From NCBI RefSeq assembly GCF_001294645.1, contig NZ_CP011868.1, forward strand, positions 5,270,001 to 5,334,000: a stretch of 64,000 nt of DNA, in the 5' to 3' direction. A program made the translations under genes and the position numbers. The notes under the pieces are model-generated. The model was not told the origin of the DNA. It did not search any database and saw nothing but the letters and a program-made list of their open reading frames with translations. Each line of letters begins with the position of its first letter. Position 1 is the stretch's first letter. The stretch is from Pseudonocardia sp. HH130629-09 (GTDB lineage: Bacteria > Actinomycetota > Actinomycetes > Mycobacteriales > Pseudonocardiaceae). Of the stretch, positions 7,614-15,936 are shown piece after piece.

Positions 7614-8753
7614 ATGCCGGAGAAGACAGTGGAGTCGCTCGTCCGCACCGTCCCGCCCTTCCGGGCCGACCACGTCGGCTCACTGCTGCGGCCGCCCGCC
7701 CTGCTCGCCGCCCGGGAGCGGCACGCCGCGGGTGAGCTCGACGCCGCGGGCCTGCGCGCGGCCGAGGACGCGGCGATCACCGACGTCGTCGCGCTGCAGG
7801 AGTCGGTCGGCCTGCGGTCGGCCACCGACGGCGAGTTCCGCCGCACCTCCTGGCACATGGACTTCATCTACGCCCTCGGCGGCGTCACGAAGACCTCCGG
7901 CCGGGTCGAGGTCGCGATGCGCAACGCGGCGGGCCAGAACAACTTCACCTCCGCCGGGATGACGGTCGACGGCCGGGTGCACCTCGACGAACCCGTCTTC
8001 GCCTCGGCGTTCGACTACCTCACGCAGGTCACCACGGCGACCCCCAAGCTGACGATCCCCTCGCCGAGCATGGTCTACGCCCGCGGCGGCCGGGCGGTCA
8101 TCTCCACCGACGTCTACCCCGACATCGAGGAGTTCTGGTCCGACCTGTCCGGCGCCTACGCCGACCAGCTCCGGGCGATGTACGACCGCGGGTGCCGCTA
8201 CCTGCAGCTCGACGACACCGCGCTGGCCTACCTGAACGACCCGGCGCACCGTGAGCAGCTCGCCGCGAAGGGCGACGACCCGGACACCCAGCACCTGCGC
8301 TACATCCGCCAGATCAACGCCGCCATCGCCGACCGGCCGTCGGACATGTACGTCACCACCCACATGTGCCGGGGCAACTACCGGTCCTCGTGGGCCGCGG
8401 AGGGCGGCTACGACCACGTCGCCGAGGCGCTGTTCGGCACCCTCGGCGTCGACGGCTTCTTCTGCGAGTTCGACGACGAGCGCTCCGGTGGTTTCGCCCC
8501 GCTGCGGTTCGTCCCGAGGGGCAAGCAGGTGGTGCTCGGGCTGGTCACGACCAAGTCCGGGGCGTTGGAGGACCCGGCCGCGCTCAAGCGCCGGATCGAC
8601 GAGGCGGCGCGGTACGTGCCGCTGGACCAGCTGTGCCTGTCGCCGCAGTGCGGGTTCTCCTCCACCGTCGAGGGCAACGAGCTGACCGTCGACGACCAGA
8701 AGCGCAAGCTGGAGCTGATCGTCTCGGTGGCCGAGGACGTCTGGGGCCGCTGA
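7614..8753 (+). CDS. Cobalamin-independent methionine synthase-like methyltransferase (MetE C-terminal/YxjG type)
   Basis: A 379-residue single-domain relative of the catalytic half of MetE, a UROD/MetE TIM barrel. Zinc ligands are visible: His250 and Cys252 (THMCRGN), Glu285 (FFCEFDDE) and Cys346 (SPQCGFSS). Other family blocks are RADHVGSLLRP near the start, DGEFRRTSWHMDF and LQLDDTALAYL. Such proteins transfer a methyl group to a thiol, usually homocysteine. Some work on other methyl donors, so the substrate is not fixed by sequence. The start is taken at the ATG 6 nt after a TACGTT -10 box; an ATG at 7575 is in frame. It probably responds to the adjacent IclR. Confidence 0.85.
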   Translation: MPEKTVESLVRTVPPFRADHVGSLLRPPALLAARERHAAGELDAAGLRAAEDAAITDVVALQESVGLRSATDGEFRRTSWHMDFIYALGGVTKTSGRVEVAMRNAAGQNNFTSAGMTVDGRVHLDEPVFASAFDYLTQVTTATPKLTIPSPSMVYARGGRAVISTDVYPDIEEFWSDLSGAYADQLRAMYDRGCRYLQLDDTALAYLNDPAHREQLAAKGDDPDTQHLRYIRQINAAIADRPSDMYVTTHMCRGNYRSSWAAEGGYDHVAEALFGTLGVDGFFCEFDDERSGGFAPLRFVPRGKQVVLGLVTTKSGALEDPAALKRRIDEAARYVPLDQLCLSPQCGFSSTVEGNELTVDDQKRKLELIVSVAEDVWGR

Positions 8754-8769
8754 GGGCCATACTCGCCCG

Positions 8770-9180
8770 GTGGCCTACGACGAGGGTCTCGCCGCCCGCC
8801 TCCGCGCCCTGCTCGCGGGGCGGTCGGTGACCGAGAAGAGGATGTTCGGCGGGTACGCCTTCCTGCTCGACGGGCACCTGACCGTGGCCGCGAGCGGGCG
8901 GGGCGGCCTGCTCGTACGGGTGGCCGCGGACCGCTCCGCGGCGCTGCTGGAGCGCCCGCGGAGCGCACGCATGGTGATGGGCGGTCGCGAGATGGCCGGC
9001 TGGCTGTGGGTGACCGGCGAGCCCGACGTCGACGACCTCGACGGCCCGGAACTCGCCGGCTGGGTCGCCGAGGCGGTCGCGGTCGTGGAGACCTTGCCAC
9101 CGAAGCGCGTCCGATCGAAGCCCGTCCGATCGGAGCGTCGAGCCGCGGGGACACCCCCACCGGGGCGCCCGCGGGGCTAG
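8770..9180 (+). CDS. TfoX/Sxy N-terminal domain protein
   Basis: A 136-residue protein with the TfoX-N fold over about residues 1-100: MFGGYAFLLDGHL, then LLVRV and RSARMVMGGREMAGWLWV. Full-length TfoX/Sxy controls competence in gamma-proteobacteria. Isolated TfoX-N proteins in actinobacteria have no established role. The last ~30 residues are basic and Pro-rich, encoded partly by a short direct repeat (CGTCCGATCG twice). The GTG start lies 7 nt after a CATACT -10-like box, so the transcript may be leaderless. Confidence 0.8.
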   Translation: MAYDEGLAARLRALLAGRSVTEKRMFGGYAFLLDGHLTVAASGRGGLLVRVAADRSAALLERPRSARMVMGGREMAGWLWVTGEPDVDDLDGPELAGWVAEAVAVVETLPPKRVRSKPVRSERRAAGTPPPGRPRG

Positions 9181-9190
9181 CGTCCGTCGG

Positions 9191-9934
9191 GTGAGCACCG
9201 CTGCCGCGTCCCCGCTGTCCGACCGCGTCCTGGCGGGAACGGCGCCGGGCTCGCGGCTGCTCGACGTCGGCTGCGGGGCCGGACGGCTGCTCGCCGACGC
9301 GACGGCGGCCGGGCTGGCCGTCACCGGCGTCGACACCGAACCCCGCGCGCTCGCCGCCGCGGAACGGGCCGTTCCCGGGGTGATGCTGCAGGTCGCCGAC
9401 GCCCACGAGCTGCCCTTCGCCGAGGACGCGTTCGACCTGGTCGCGCTGGTACAGGTGCTGGAGCACCTCACGAACCCGGTGCTCGCGCTGCGCGAGGCGG
9501 GCCGGGTGTGCGCGCCGGGCGGTGCGGTGCGGGCCACGGTCTGGGGCACCCCCGACGAGTGCGACGCCGCGGTCATCGGGGCCGCGCTCGCCCCGCTCAC
9601 CGGGGCCGCGCCCCCGCCGCCGCAGAACAACCCCGGGCCGGACCGCAGCGGCGTCGGCGCGCCCCCGCTGACCGACCCCGCCCGGCTGGAACGGCTGGCC
9701 GGGCTGGCGGTCCGGGAGATCGCCGTCGTGCGGGTCCCGGTGGTGCACGACGACGCCGACGACCTCATCGCCGGCGTGCTCGCGTCCGGTCCGGGGCGCC
9801 ACGCGGCGCGCCACGCCGGCCCCGCCGCCGTCCGCGCGGCCCTGCTCGACGCCCTGGCCCCGTTCACGCACGGCGCGGGCTACCGCCTCACCGACACCGT
9901 GCGCGTCCTGGACGCCGGCCCGCCCGCGGGATGA
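9191..9934 (+). CDS. SAM-dependent methyltransferase (class I)
   Basis: A 247-residue protein. The SAM-binding motif I is LLDVGCGAGRLLADA (about 22-36), motif II acidic end VTGVDTEP, then ADAHELPFAEDAFDLV and LVQVLEHLTNPVLAL. This fits the Methyltransf_11 family acting on small molecules. The substrate is unknown. TAGCGT (9178-9183) is 7 nt before the GTG, so it is probably leaderless. Its stop codon lies inside the first copy of a palindromic repeat element. Confidence 0.85.
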   Translation: MSTAAASPLSDRVLAGTAPGSRLLDVGCGAGRLLADATAAGLAVTGVDTEPRALAAAERAVPGVMLQVADAHELPFAEDAFDLVALVQVLEHLTNPVLALREAGRVCAPGGAVRATVWGTPDECDAAVIGAALAPLTGAAPPPPQNNPGPDRSGVGAPPLTDPARLERLAGLAVREIAVVRVPVVHDDADDLIAGVLASGPGRHAARHAGPAAVRAALLDALAPFTHGAGYRLTDTVRVLDAGPPAG

Positions 9935-10006
9935 TCCACGGTTCGCGCGCTGATCCGTTCCCCGCGCGTGCCGTGACGCGCGCGGACTGCGGATCAGCGC
10001 GCGAAC
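9932..10006. repeat. Dispersed palindromic repeat element, copy A
   Basis: Begins at the methyltransferase stop codon. A perfect 17-bp inverted repeat (GTTCGCGCGCTGATCCG at 9941-9957 and its complement at 9990-10006) encloses a second, shorter CGCGCGT/ACGCGCG stem. It aligns without gaps to 43599-43670 (56 of 72 identical by eye). It lies between convergent genes here, so it may also act in termination. Confidence 0.75.
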
Positions 10007-10095
10007 TCTGGGCCGAGCGGACTCGGTGGTGCGAGCGGACCTCGGGCGCGCGGTCTCCGGATGCGTGCGCGGACCCGGGGGGCGCGCACACGTCC

Positions 10096-10126
10096 GGGCC
10101 GCGTCCCTCGGGGAGGGGCGCGGCCC
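10096..10126. terminator. Strong hairpin between convergent genes
   Basis: GGGCCGCGTCCCTC pairs with GAGGGGCGCGGCCC (one G-U) around a GGG loop. It sits between the methyltransferase (plus) and the DUF59 gene (minus). There is no T-run, as is common for GC-rich actinobacteria; it could serve both directions. Confidence 0.6.
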
Positions 10127-10144
10127 GGGGGTCGCGTGCGGTGG

Positions 10145-10888
10145 TCAGCGGCCGGCGGTCGCCGCCGTCCGGCCGGTCTCGTAGCGGATCTTCAGCAGGC
10201 CCTTGCAGTACTCCCCGTTGGTCTCGATCCCGACCCGCTGCAACCGCGCGCGCCGCAGGTGCAGCGGAACCTGCTCGACGGTCACCGCGGTGCCGTCGGA
10301 GTGGATCAGCAGCGGTGCGTCGTCGCCGGCGGGCAGGCCGATCGTCCGCCGGCGGGTCCGCATCCGGGTCAGCTCCTCGGTGTCGGCCTCGGTCCCGGCC
10401 AGCTCGCCGAGCGTCAGCCCGGCCAGCTCGTCGGGACCCCGGCCGGCGTCGACGAGCGGGCGGGCCACCCGGTCCTGACCGGCCAGCGCGGCCTTGGCCA
10501 GGAACGTGTGCCGCAGCTCGTCCAGCTCGGCCGCGGCCTCCCCGTTGATCGAGCCCTCGAAGGACTTGACGAACCCGGCGTGCGCCGCGACCCCACCGTT
10601 GATCTCGTCGGAGGCGTGGTGGTCGGCCAGCGTCACCTCCGCCCTCGTCACTCCCGGTACCGCGGTCACCGCGTCGTAGGCGTCGGCGACCATCAGGAAC
10701 GAGAAGTTCGGAGCGCAGAAGAACGTCGGCAGCCGGAGCCCGACGGTGACCTCACCGGCGGGCGAGACGGTCCACGACTCGACGAAGTCGAGCTCGGTGA
10801 TCGGCTCGTCCAGCTCCGGGTCGAGCACCGTCCCCAGCGCCGACCACACGGCCTGCCGGAGCGGGCTCTCAGCAGGCCGCGGGGTCAC
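10145..10888 (-). CDS. DUF59/MIP18-family protein, monooxygenase-cluster accessory
   Basis: A 247-residue protein with an N-terminal DUF59 (PaaD/MIP18-like) domain: VLDPELDEPITELDFV, VTVGLRLPTFFCAPNF with a possible metal/FeS cysteine, and VTRAEVTLADHHASDE. DUF59 proteins help deliver iron or iron-sulfur clusters. The GTG start overlaps the amidohydrolase stop (GTGA). In propane monooxygenase clusters of Rhodococcus and Mycobacterium a protein of this type follows the amidohydrolase and is thought to help mature the diiron hydroxylase. No hydroxylase gene is nearby. Confidence 0.7.
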   Translation of the reverse strand: MTPRPAESPLRQAVWSALGTVLDPELDEPITELDFVESWTVSPAGEVTVGLRLPTFFCAPNFSFLMVADAYDAVTAVPGVTRAEVTLADHHASDEINGGVAAHAGFVKSFEGSINGEAAAELDELRHTFLAKAALAGQDRVARPLVDAGRGPDELAGLTLGELAGTEADTEELTRMRTRRRTIGLPAGDDAPLLIHSDGTAVTVEQVPLHLRRARLQRVGIETNGEYCKGLLKIRYETGRTAATAGR

Positions 10889-11952
10889 GCCTGCGCCCCC
10901 GCTGTGTTGTCGACGAGCTCCTCGCCCGGTGCCATGGGCTCGTCGGCGGTGGTGTCGGGCAGCCGGCAGTCGGCCGGGACCTCGATGTCGTAGAGCTTCG
11001 CCGCGTTGAGGCCGAGGATCTTCTTCTTCGACGCGGTGGTGAGGCGCGGGTAGTCGGCGAACTGGTCGTCGTCGGGCATCTGCCAGTCGACCAGGCCCTC
11101 GACCTGCCACTTCGGCGTCCAGATGTTGTAGTCGCTGCCGAAGGTCATCTTGTCCTCGCCGACCCAGAACAGCAGCTCGCCCATCACCTTGGCGAAGAAC
11201 TTCGGACGGGCGTGCATCAGGCCGCCGACGACGACCGACAGACCGGCGTAGACGTTGGGCTCCTGCACCGCCATGAAGCAGAAGTCCTCGATGCGCGGCA
11301 GGCCGACGTGCTCGACGATGAAGTTCAGGCCCTGGAAGTCGGTGGCCGCGTGGTCGACGTCGGCGACGTCGAACGCGTCCTTGTCCAGCGGCCAGATCGT
11401 CGGGCCCTTGTGGACGTGGATGTTCTTGATGCCCAGCTCCTGGGCCCGCTCCAGGAAGCGGTAGCACTCCGGGTCGGTGAGCTTGTAGCCGCGGGAGCTG
11501 CCGTTCCACTCCGCGGTGTAGAGCTTCACGCCCTTGTGCCGGTACTTCGCGCAGTCCGCCTCGAACTCCTTCATACCCTCGTCGCCGTCACGCGGGTCGA
11601 AACGCCCGTTGACGATGATCCGGTCGCCCCATTTCTCCAGCAGCGCCGCGTTCTGGTCGGCGGTGTTGAAGCCGTTCTTGTACCACTCCTTGAGGTACGT
11701 CGACTGGAAGATCGAGTGGTCGACGTGGCCCTCGATGAAGACGTCGCGCTCGAAGTCGTCCTGCGAGACCTTGAGGTAGTGCTCCCAGTCCCAGTGGGTC
11801 TCGGGCGGGCCGAGCTGGTGGTAGCCGTAGAAGCAGTCGATCCAGCCCTTGGCGTACTGCTCGCGACCCTCGACCCAGTTCTCCCTGGAGGCGTCCCAGA
11901 AGTGGCTGTGGGAGTCGACGATGAAGTACTTCTCGCCGTCCTTCTCGTACAT
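10885..11952 (-). CDS. Amidohydrolase-family metal-dependent hydrolase
   Basis: A 355-residue TIM-barrel hydrolase of the amidohydrolase 2 family. Visible metal/catalytic motifs are HSHFWD (HxH, residues ~15-17), IHVHKG, IVEHVG and a late FGSDYNIW aspartate. AGGAGG lies 6 nt before the ATG. It closely resembles in context the amidohydrolase of propane/acetone monooxygenase operons (prmE/mimE type), whose exact role is unresolved. It is downstream of the alcohol dehydrogenase and coupled to the DUF59 gene. Confidence 0.85.
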   Translation of the reverse strand: MYEKDGEKYFIVDSHSHFWDASRENWVEGREQYAKGWIDCFYGYHQLGPPETHWDWEHYLKVSQDDFERDVFIEGHVDHSIFQSTYLKEWYKNGFNTADQNAALLEKWGDRIIVNGRFDPRDGDEGMKEFEADCAKYRHKGVKLYTAEWNGSSRGYKLTDPECYRFLERAQELGIKNIHVHKGPTIWPLDKDAFDVADVDHAATDFQGLNFIVEHVGLPRIEDFCFMAVQEPNVYAGLSVVVGGLMHARPKFFAKVMGELLFWVGEDKMTFGSDYNIWTPKWQVEGLVDWQMPDDDQFADYPRLTTASKKKILGLNAAKLYDIEVPADCRLPDTTADEPMAPGEELVDNTAGAQA

Positions 11953-12039
11953 GTGGTTCCTCCTGCGTCAGCAGCTCTGCTGATCGGTGGTGGGTCAGGG
12001 AAAGAACGTTCGTCTTGTACGTACGTATGACTGTCCAGG

Positions 12040-13068
12040 TCAGGGAACGAGGATCGCCCGGCCGCGGACCTTGCCCGCGTCCAGGTCGTGCAGCGCCTCC
12101 AGTGCCTGGTCGAGCTTGTACTGGACGGTGTGCAGGGTGACCTTCCCGGCCTGGGCCAGGACCATGAGCTCGGCCAGGTCGTTGTAGGTGCCGACGATGT
12201 TGCCGATGACGTTCTTCTCGCCGGCGACGAAGTCCAGCGTGGGGGCGGACAGGGTGCCGCCGTAGCCGAGGACGAAGTTGTAGCCGGCCGGGCCGGTCAT
12301 CGCCCAGGCGTCGTTCTCCGCGCCCTGCTCGGCGACGAAGTCGAAGACCACCGTGGCGCCGCCACCGGTGAGCTCCTGGACCACCTCGACCTGGTTGCCG
12401 TCGGCGACGACCGTCTCCTCGGCGCCGATCTGCTTCGCCAGCTCCAGTGCGTCCGGGTTCCGGTCCACGACGATGATCTTGGTGGCGGTCAGCGCGGCGA
12501 GGGCCTGGATGCCGATGTGGCCCAGCCCGCCCGCGCCCTGCACGACCGCGGTGGTGCCCGGGTAGAGGAACGGCACCGCCTTGCGGACCGCGTGGTAGGC
12601 CGTGATGCCCGCGTCGGCGAGCGCGGCGACGTCGGCCGGGTTGGTGTCCGGGTTCAGCTTCACGCAGGACCGCGCGGTGGTGCGCAGGTACTCGGCCATG
12701 CCGCCGTCGTCGTTCGACAGGCCGGGGAAGAACGCGTCCCCGGTGCACTGCATGTCGCGCCCGTAGCGGCACATGGTGCACAGTCCGCACGACGGCTGCG
12801 GGTGCAGGATGACGGTGTCGCCGACCTTGACGTTGGTGACGCCGTCGCCGACCGCGTGCACCCAGCCCGCGTTCTCGTGGCCGATCACGTAGGGCAGGTC
12901 GGGGTTCTGGATGTCGGCCCAGTCCCCGTCGATGATGTGGAGGTCGGTGCGGCACACGCCGGCACCGCCGATCTTGACGATGACGTCGAGCGGACCCTGG
13001 ATCGTCGGTTCCTCGATCTCGTCGATCTGGGGGTCCTGCTTGTACGCGTGCACCCGCACGGCCTTCAC
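12040..13068 (-). CDS. Zinc-dependent NAD alcohol dehydrogenase
   Basis: A 342-residue medium-chain dehydrogenase. Catalytic zinc ligands are Cys39, His64 and Glu65 (GHENAG). The structural zinc site is Cys94, Cys97, Cys100 and Cys108. The Rossmann motif is VVQGAGGLGHIG. The GTG start has GGAGG 9 nt upstream. As first gene of the adh-amidohydrolase-DUF59 run it resembles the dehydrogenase that oxidises the 2-propanol made by propane monooxygenase. It could instead serve other short-chain alcohols. Confidence 0.92.
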   Translation of the reverse strand: MKAVRVHAYKQDPQIDEIEEPTIQGPLDVIVKIGGAGVCRTDLHIIDGDWADIQNPDLPYVIGHENAGWVHAVGDGVTNVKVGDTVILHPQPSCGLCTMCRYGRDMQCTGDAFFPGLSNDDGGMAEYLRTTARSCVKLNPDTNPADVAALADAGITAYHAVRKAVPFLYPGTTAVVQGAGGLGHIGIQALAALTATKIIVVDRNPDALELAKQIGAEETVVADGNQVEVVQELTGGGATVVFDFVAEQGAENDAWAMTGPAGYNFVLGYGGTLSAPTLDFVAGEKNVIGNIVGTYNDLAELMVLAQAGKVTLHTVQYKLDQALEALHDLDAGKVRGRAILVP

Positions 13069-13182
13069 TGGCGGTACCTCCGAGCCTCGGACGCGCGGCG
13101 TTGCGCATCGTGGTGGTGGGACTAGGTGTGCCTGCTGTCACATCGATCTCAACCCCGTTGCGCACGACGGACAAGGGGGTTC

Positions 13183-13201
13183 GTTCTCGCACAGCGAGAA
13201 C
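13183..13201. promoter_or_regulatory. 19-bp palindrome, candidate operator upstream of adh
   Basis: GTTCTCG-CACAG-CGAGAAC, a perfect 7-bp inverted repeat with a 5-nt centre, in the 188-bp divergent gap between the alcohol dehydrogenase and the thioesterase. A GTTGCGCA-CG motif also occurs twice in the same gap (about 13091 and 13157). The size suits a dimeric regulator such as IclR, TetR or LacI type; no regulator is adjacent. Confidence 0.45.
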
Positions 13202-13256
13202 CGTGAGGAAACGGGCGTCGCTTTCCCTGGAGGTTACTGACGAGTAGGGTCGGCTC

Positions 13257-13712
13257 ATGGCTGATGACGCGAGCTGGGTCGCCGGTGCGATGACGCAGGC
13301 GGTGCCGTGGGTGACCACCGCCGGGATCACCTTCGGGGCGATCACCACCGACCGGGTCGAGGCGTTCCTCCCCGACCGCTCCGACCAGCACAACCACGTC
13401 GGCGGGCCGCACGCCGCGGTGATGTTCGGACTGGGCGAGACCGCCTCCGGCGCGGTCGGCCTGGCCGCGTTCGCCTCGGCCGGGGACCGCGCCGTACCGC
13501 TGGTCGTGCGCTCGGAGATCCGCTACCTCAAGCTCGCCAAGGGCGACCTGCGGGCCGAGGCCGTGCTGACCCGCCCGGCCGGTGAGGTGCTCGCCGAGCT
13601 CGACGCCGGGAACTGCCCGGAGTTCACCGTCGACGTCACCATCACCGACGCCCAGGGTGTGCAGACCGGCGCCATGACGATCGTCTGGACGCTCAAGCCG
13701 ACCAAGCGGTGA
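13257..13712 (+). CDS. Hotdog-fold PaaI/DUF4442-type thioesterase
   Basis: A 151-residue single hotdog domain. The conserved DQHNHVGGPHAAVMFGLGE block (about 42-60) holds the usual polar active-site region and start of the central helix, then ASGAVGLAAF. It probably cleaves acyl-CoA thioesters; the substrate is unknown. A textbook TAGGGT -10 (13245-13250) lies 6 nt before the ATG, so the mRNA is probably leaderless. Confidence 0.8.
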   Translation: MADDASWVAGAMTQAVPWVTTAGITFGAITTDRVEAFLPDRSDQHNHVGGPHAAVMFGLGETASGAVGLAAFASAGDRAVPLVVRSEIRYLKLAKGDLRAEAVLTRPAGEVLAELDAGNCPEFTVDVTITDAQGVQTGAMTIVWTLKPTKR

Positions 13713-13738
13713 GCGCCCGTCCGGCCTAGCGTGGCCGC

Positions 13739-14398
13739 ATGGACGTGGTCATCGCCGGAGGACACGGACAGATCGCGCTGCGACTGTCCACCCTGCTCGC
13801 CGGGCAGGGACACACGGTGCGCTCGATCGTGCGCAACCCCGACCACACCGACGACGTGACGGCCACCGGCGCGTCCGTGGTCGTCGCCGACCTGGAGGAG
13901 GTCGCCGCCGGGGACCTGGCGGCGCACCTGACCGGTGCCGACGCCGTCGTCTTCGCGGCGGGGGCCGGGCCGGACAGCGGCGTGGCCCGCAAGGAGACCG
14001 TCGACCGCGACGGCGCCACCCTGCTCGCCGACGCGGCCGCGACCGCCGGGATCCGCCGCTACGTGCTCGTCTCCTCGCCCGGGGTGGACGCCGAGCCCGA
14101 CCCCGAGCGCGGCGAGGTGTGGGCGGCCTACATCCGCGCGAAGAAGGCCGCCGAGGTCGCGATCCGCGCCGACGGGCGTCTCGACGCGACGATCCTGCGT
14201 CCCGGGAGGCTCACGAACGACCCGGGCACCGGGCGCGTCACCCTGGCCCCGCCGCCGGTGCCCTACGGTGAGGTGACCCGCGACGACTCCGCCGCGACCG
14301 TCGCCGCGCTGCTGGCCGCTCCGGGCACCGCGGGCACGACGCTGGAGCTGCGCGGGGGCGACACCGAGCTGGGCGACGCCGTCACCGCCCTGGGGTGA
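13739..14398 (+). CDS. NAD(P)-binding Rossmann protein (NmrA/SDR-atypical)
   Basis: A 219-residue protein with the atypical SDR nucleotide motif VIAGGHGQIALRLSTLL at its N-terminus, then VVVADLEE and VVFAAGAGPDSG. It lacks the SDR YxxxK pair at the normal place but has YIRAKKAAEVAIR, like NmrA/YwnB-type putative NADPH-binding proteins. The function is unknown. TAGCGT (13727-13732) is 6 nt before the ATG. Confidence 0.8.
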   Translation: MDVVIAGGHGQIALRLSTLLAGQGHTVRSIVRNPDHTDDVTATGASVVVADLEEVAAGDLAAHLTGADAVVFAAGAGPDSGVARKETVDRDGATLLADAAATAGIRRYVLVSSPGVDAEPDPERGEVWAAYIRAKKAAEVAIRADGRLDATILRPGRLTNDPGTGRVTLAPPPVPYGEVTRDDSAATVAALLAAPGTAGTTLELRGGDTELGDAVTALG

Positions 14399-14432
14399 CA
14401 TGACACGGCCCTCCTGCGGGAAGGTCGGTGCC

Positions 14433-15836
14433 ATGAGCGAGCAGAGCTACGACGTCGTCGTGATCGGAGCGGGCCCGGTCGGTGAGAACGCCGCCGGCTA
14501 CGCGGTGGACGCCGGCCTGTCCACGGCGCTGGTGGAGGCCGAGCTGCTCGGCGGGGAGTGCTCGTACTGGGCCTGCATCCCGTCGAAGGCACTGCTGCGC
14601 ACCCCGCAGGCCGTCGCCGACGCCCGGCGGCTGCCCGGGGTGCGGGCCGAGTTCGACCCGGTGAAGGTCCTCGAACGCCGCACGGGCTTCACCTCCGACT
14701 GGGACGACAGCGGCCAGGTGCAGTGGGCCGAGGGTGCCGGGGTCACCGTGCTGCGTGGCCGGGGGCGGCTGGCCGGGACCAGGCGCGTCGTCGTGACCGC
14801 GGCCGACGGCACCGAGACCGAGGTGACCGCGCGCCACGCCGTCGTCGTCGCGACCGGCAGCGTGCCGGTCGTCCCGCACGTCGCTGGGCTGGACACGGTC
14901 GAGTACTGGGGCTCGCGCGAGGCGACCTCGGTGAAGGAGGTCCCGCGCCGGCTCGGGGTGCTCGGCGGCGGTGTCGTCGGCTGCGAGATGGCATTGGCCC
15001 ACGCCCGGCTGGGCGCCCGGGTCACGCTGTTCAACCACGGCGACCGGGTGCTGCCCAGTACCGAGCCGCAGGCCTCCGAACGGGTCGCAGCCGGGCTGCG
15101 GGAGGCCGGCGTCGACCTGCGGCTGGGCACCGGCCTGGACGAGGTGCGCCGGGCCGGGGACGCGACGGTGCTGCGCGGGGGCGGGGACGAGGTCGAGGTG
15201 GACCGGCTGCTCGTCGCGACCGGGCGCCGTCCGGCGACCGACGGGCTGGACCTGGACTCGGTCGGGGTGGGCCTCGGGCGGCGCGGCGAGATCGTCGTCG
15301 ACGACTCGGGGCTGGCCGCCGGGGACTGGCTCTACGCCGTCGGCGATGTCAACGGGCGGGCCCCGCTCACCCACCAGGGCAAGTACCAGGACCGGATCGC
15401 CGCGCACGCGATCGCCGCGCGCGCCGCGGGCCGTCCGCTCGACGACGCCGCGTGGGGCGAGGACGCGGCGACCGCCGACCACCACGCGGTGCCCCAGGTC
15501 GTGTTCACCGACCCCGAGGTCGCCTGGGTCGGCCGGACGGCGGCGGTCGCCCGCGCCGAGGGACTCGACGTGCGGGTGGTCGACATGGACATCGCCGTCG
15601 CCGGGTCCTCGCTCACCGCGGACGACTGGTCCGGCCGGGTGATCGCCGTCGTCGACCCGCAGCGCGAGGTGCTGCTCGGGGTCACCTTCGTCGGGCCCGG
15701 GGTCGCCGAGCTGCTGCATGCGGCGACGATCGCGGTGGTCGGCGAGGTGCCGCTGTCCCGGCTGTGGCACGCCGTGCCGGCATTCCCCACGATCAGCGAG
15801 GTGTGGCTGCGGCTGCTGGAGAACTACCGCGCGTAG
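14433..15836 (+). CDS. FAD/NAD(P) disulfide reductase-like oxidoreductase
   Basis: A 467-residue flavoprotein of the dihydrolipoamide dehydrogenase/mercuric reductase superfamily. FAD motif VIGAGPVGENAAGYA; redox-active pair Cys43-x4-Cys48 (GECSYWACIPSK); NAD(P) motif LGVLGGGVVGCEMA; second FAD block YAVGDVNG. In the dimer-interface domain the catalytic HisProThr...Glu is PheProThr (Phe451) with Glu456 kept, so the thiol-activating His is missing. It is therefore probably not a true lipoamide dehydrogenase. The start has GGAAGG 8 nt upstream. Confidence 0.85.
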   Translation: MSEQSYDVVVIGAGPVGENAAGYAVDAGLSTALVEAELLGGECSYWACIPSKALLRTPQAVADARRLPGVRAEFDPVKVLERRTGFTSDWDDSGQVQWAEGAGVTVLRGRGRLAGTRRVVVTAADGTETEVTARHAVVVATGSVPVVPHVAGLDTVEYWGSREATSVKEVPRRLGVLGGGVVGCEMALAHARLGARVTLFNHGDRVLPSTEPQASERVAAGLREAGVDLRLGTGLDEVRRAGDATVLRGGGDEVEVDRLLVATGRRPATDGLDLDSVGVGLGRRGEIVVDDSGLAAGDWLYAVGDVNGRAPLTHQGKYQDRIAAHAIAARAAGRPLDDAAWGEDAATADHHAVPQVVFTDPEVAWVGRTAAVARAEGLDVRVVDMDIAVAGSSLTADDWSGRVIAVVDPQREVLLGVTFVGPGVAELLHAATIAVVGEVPLSRLWHAVPAFPTISEVWLRLLENYRA

Positions 15837-15897
15837 CGCGCTCGACCCCGCGGGTGGCACGCGCGGCCTCGCGCGTGGTGCCGCGTGGTTGAACCGT

Positions 15898-15929
15898 CCT
15901 GCGGGCCCGGTGTCGACCGGGCCCGCAGG
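15898..15929. terminator. Perfect 14-bp hairpin between convergent genes
   Basis: CCTGCGGGCCCGGT and its exact complement around loop GTCG, after the oxidoreductase and just before the end of the minus-strand coiled-coil gene. No T-run on either side. A weaker GGCACGCGCG-type inverted repeat precedes it (15855-15882). Confidence 0.65.
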
Positions 15930-15936
15930 AGCGGAC

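Noticed and set aside
9888..10091. Small minus-strand frame similar to one at 43483-43683
   Set aside because: The shared peptides arise because both frames run through the two copies of the palindromic repeat; no ribosome site or domain supports a gene.
12013..12030. GTACGTACGTA tract in the adh-amidohydrolase gap
   Set aside because: A short simple repeat of no more than 12 bp, with no further regulatory arrangement.
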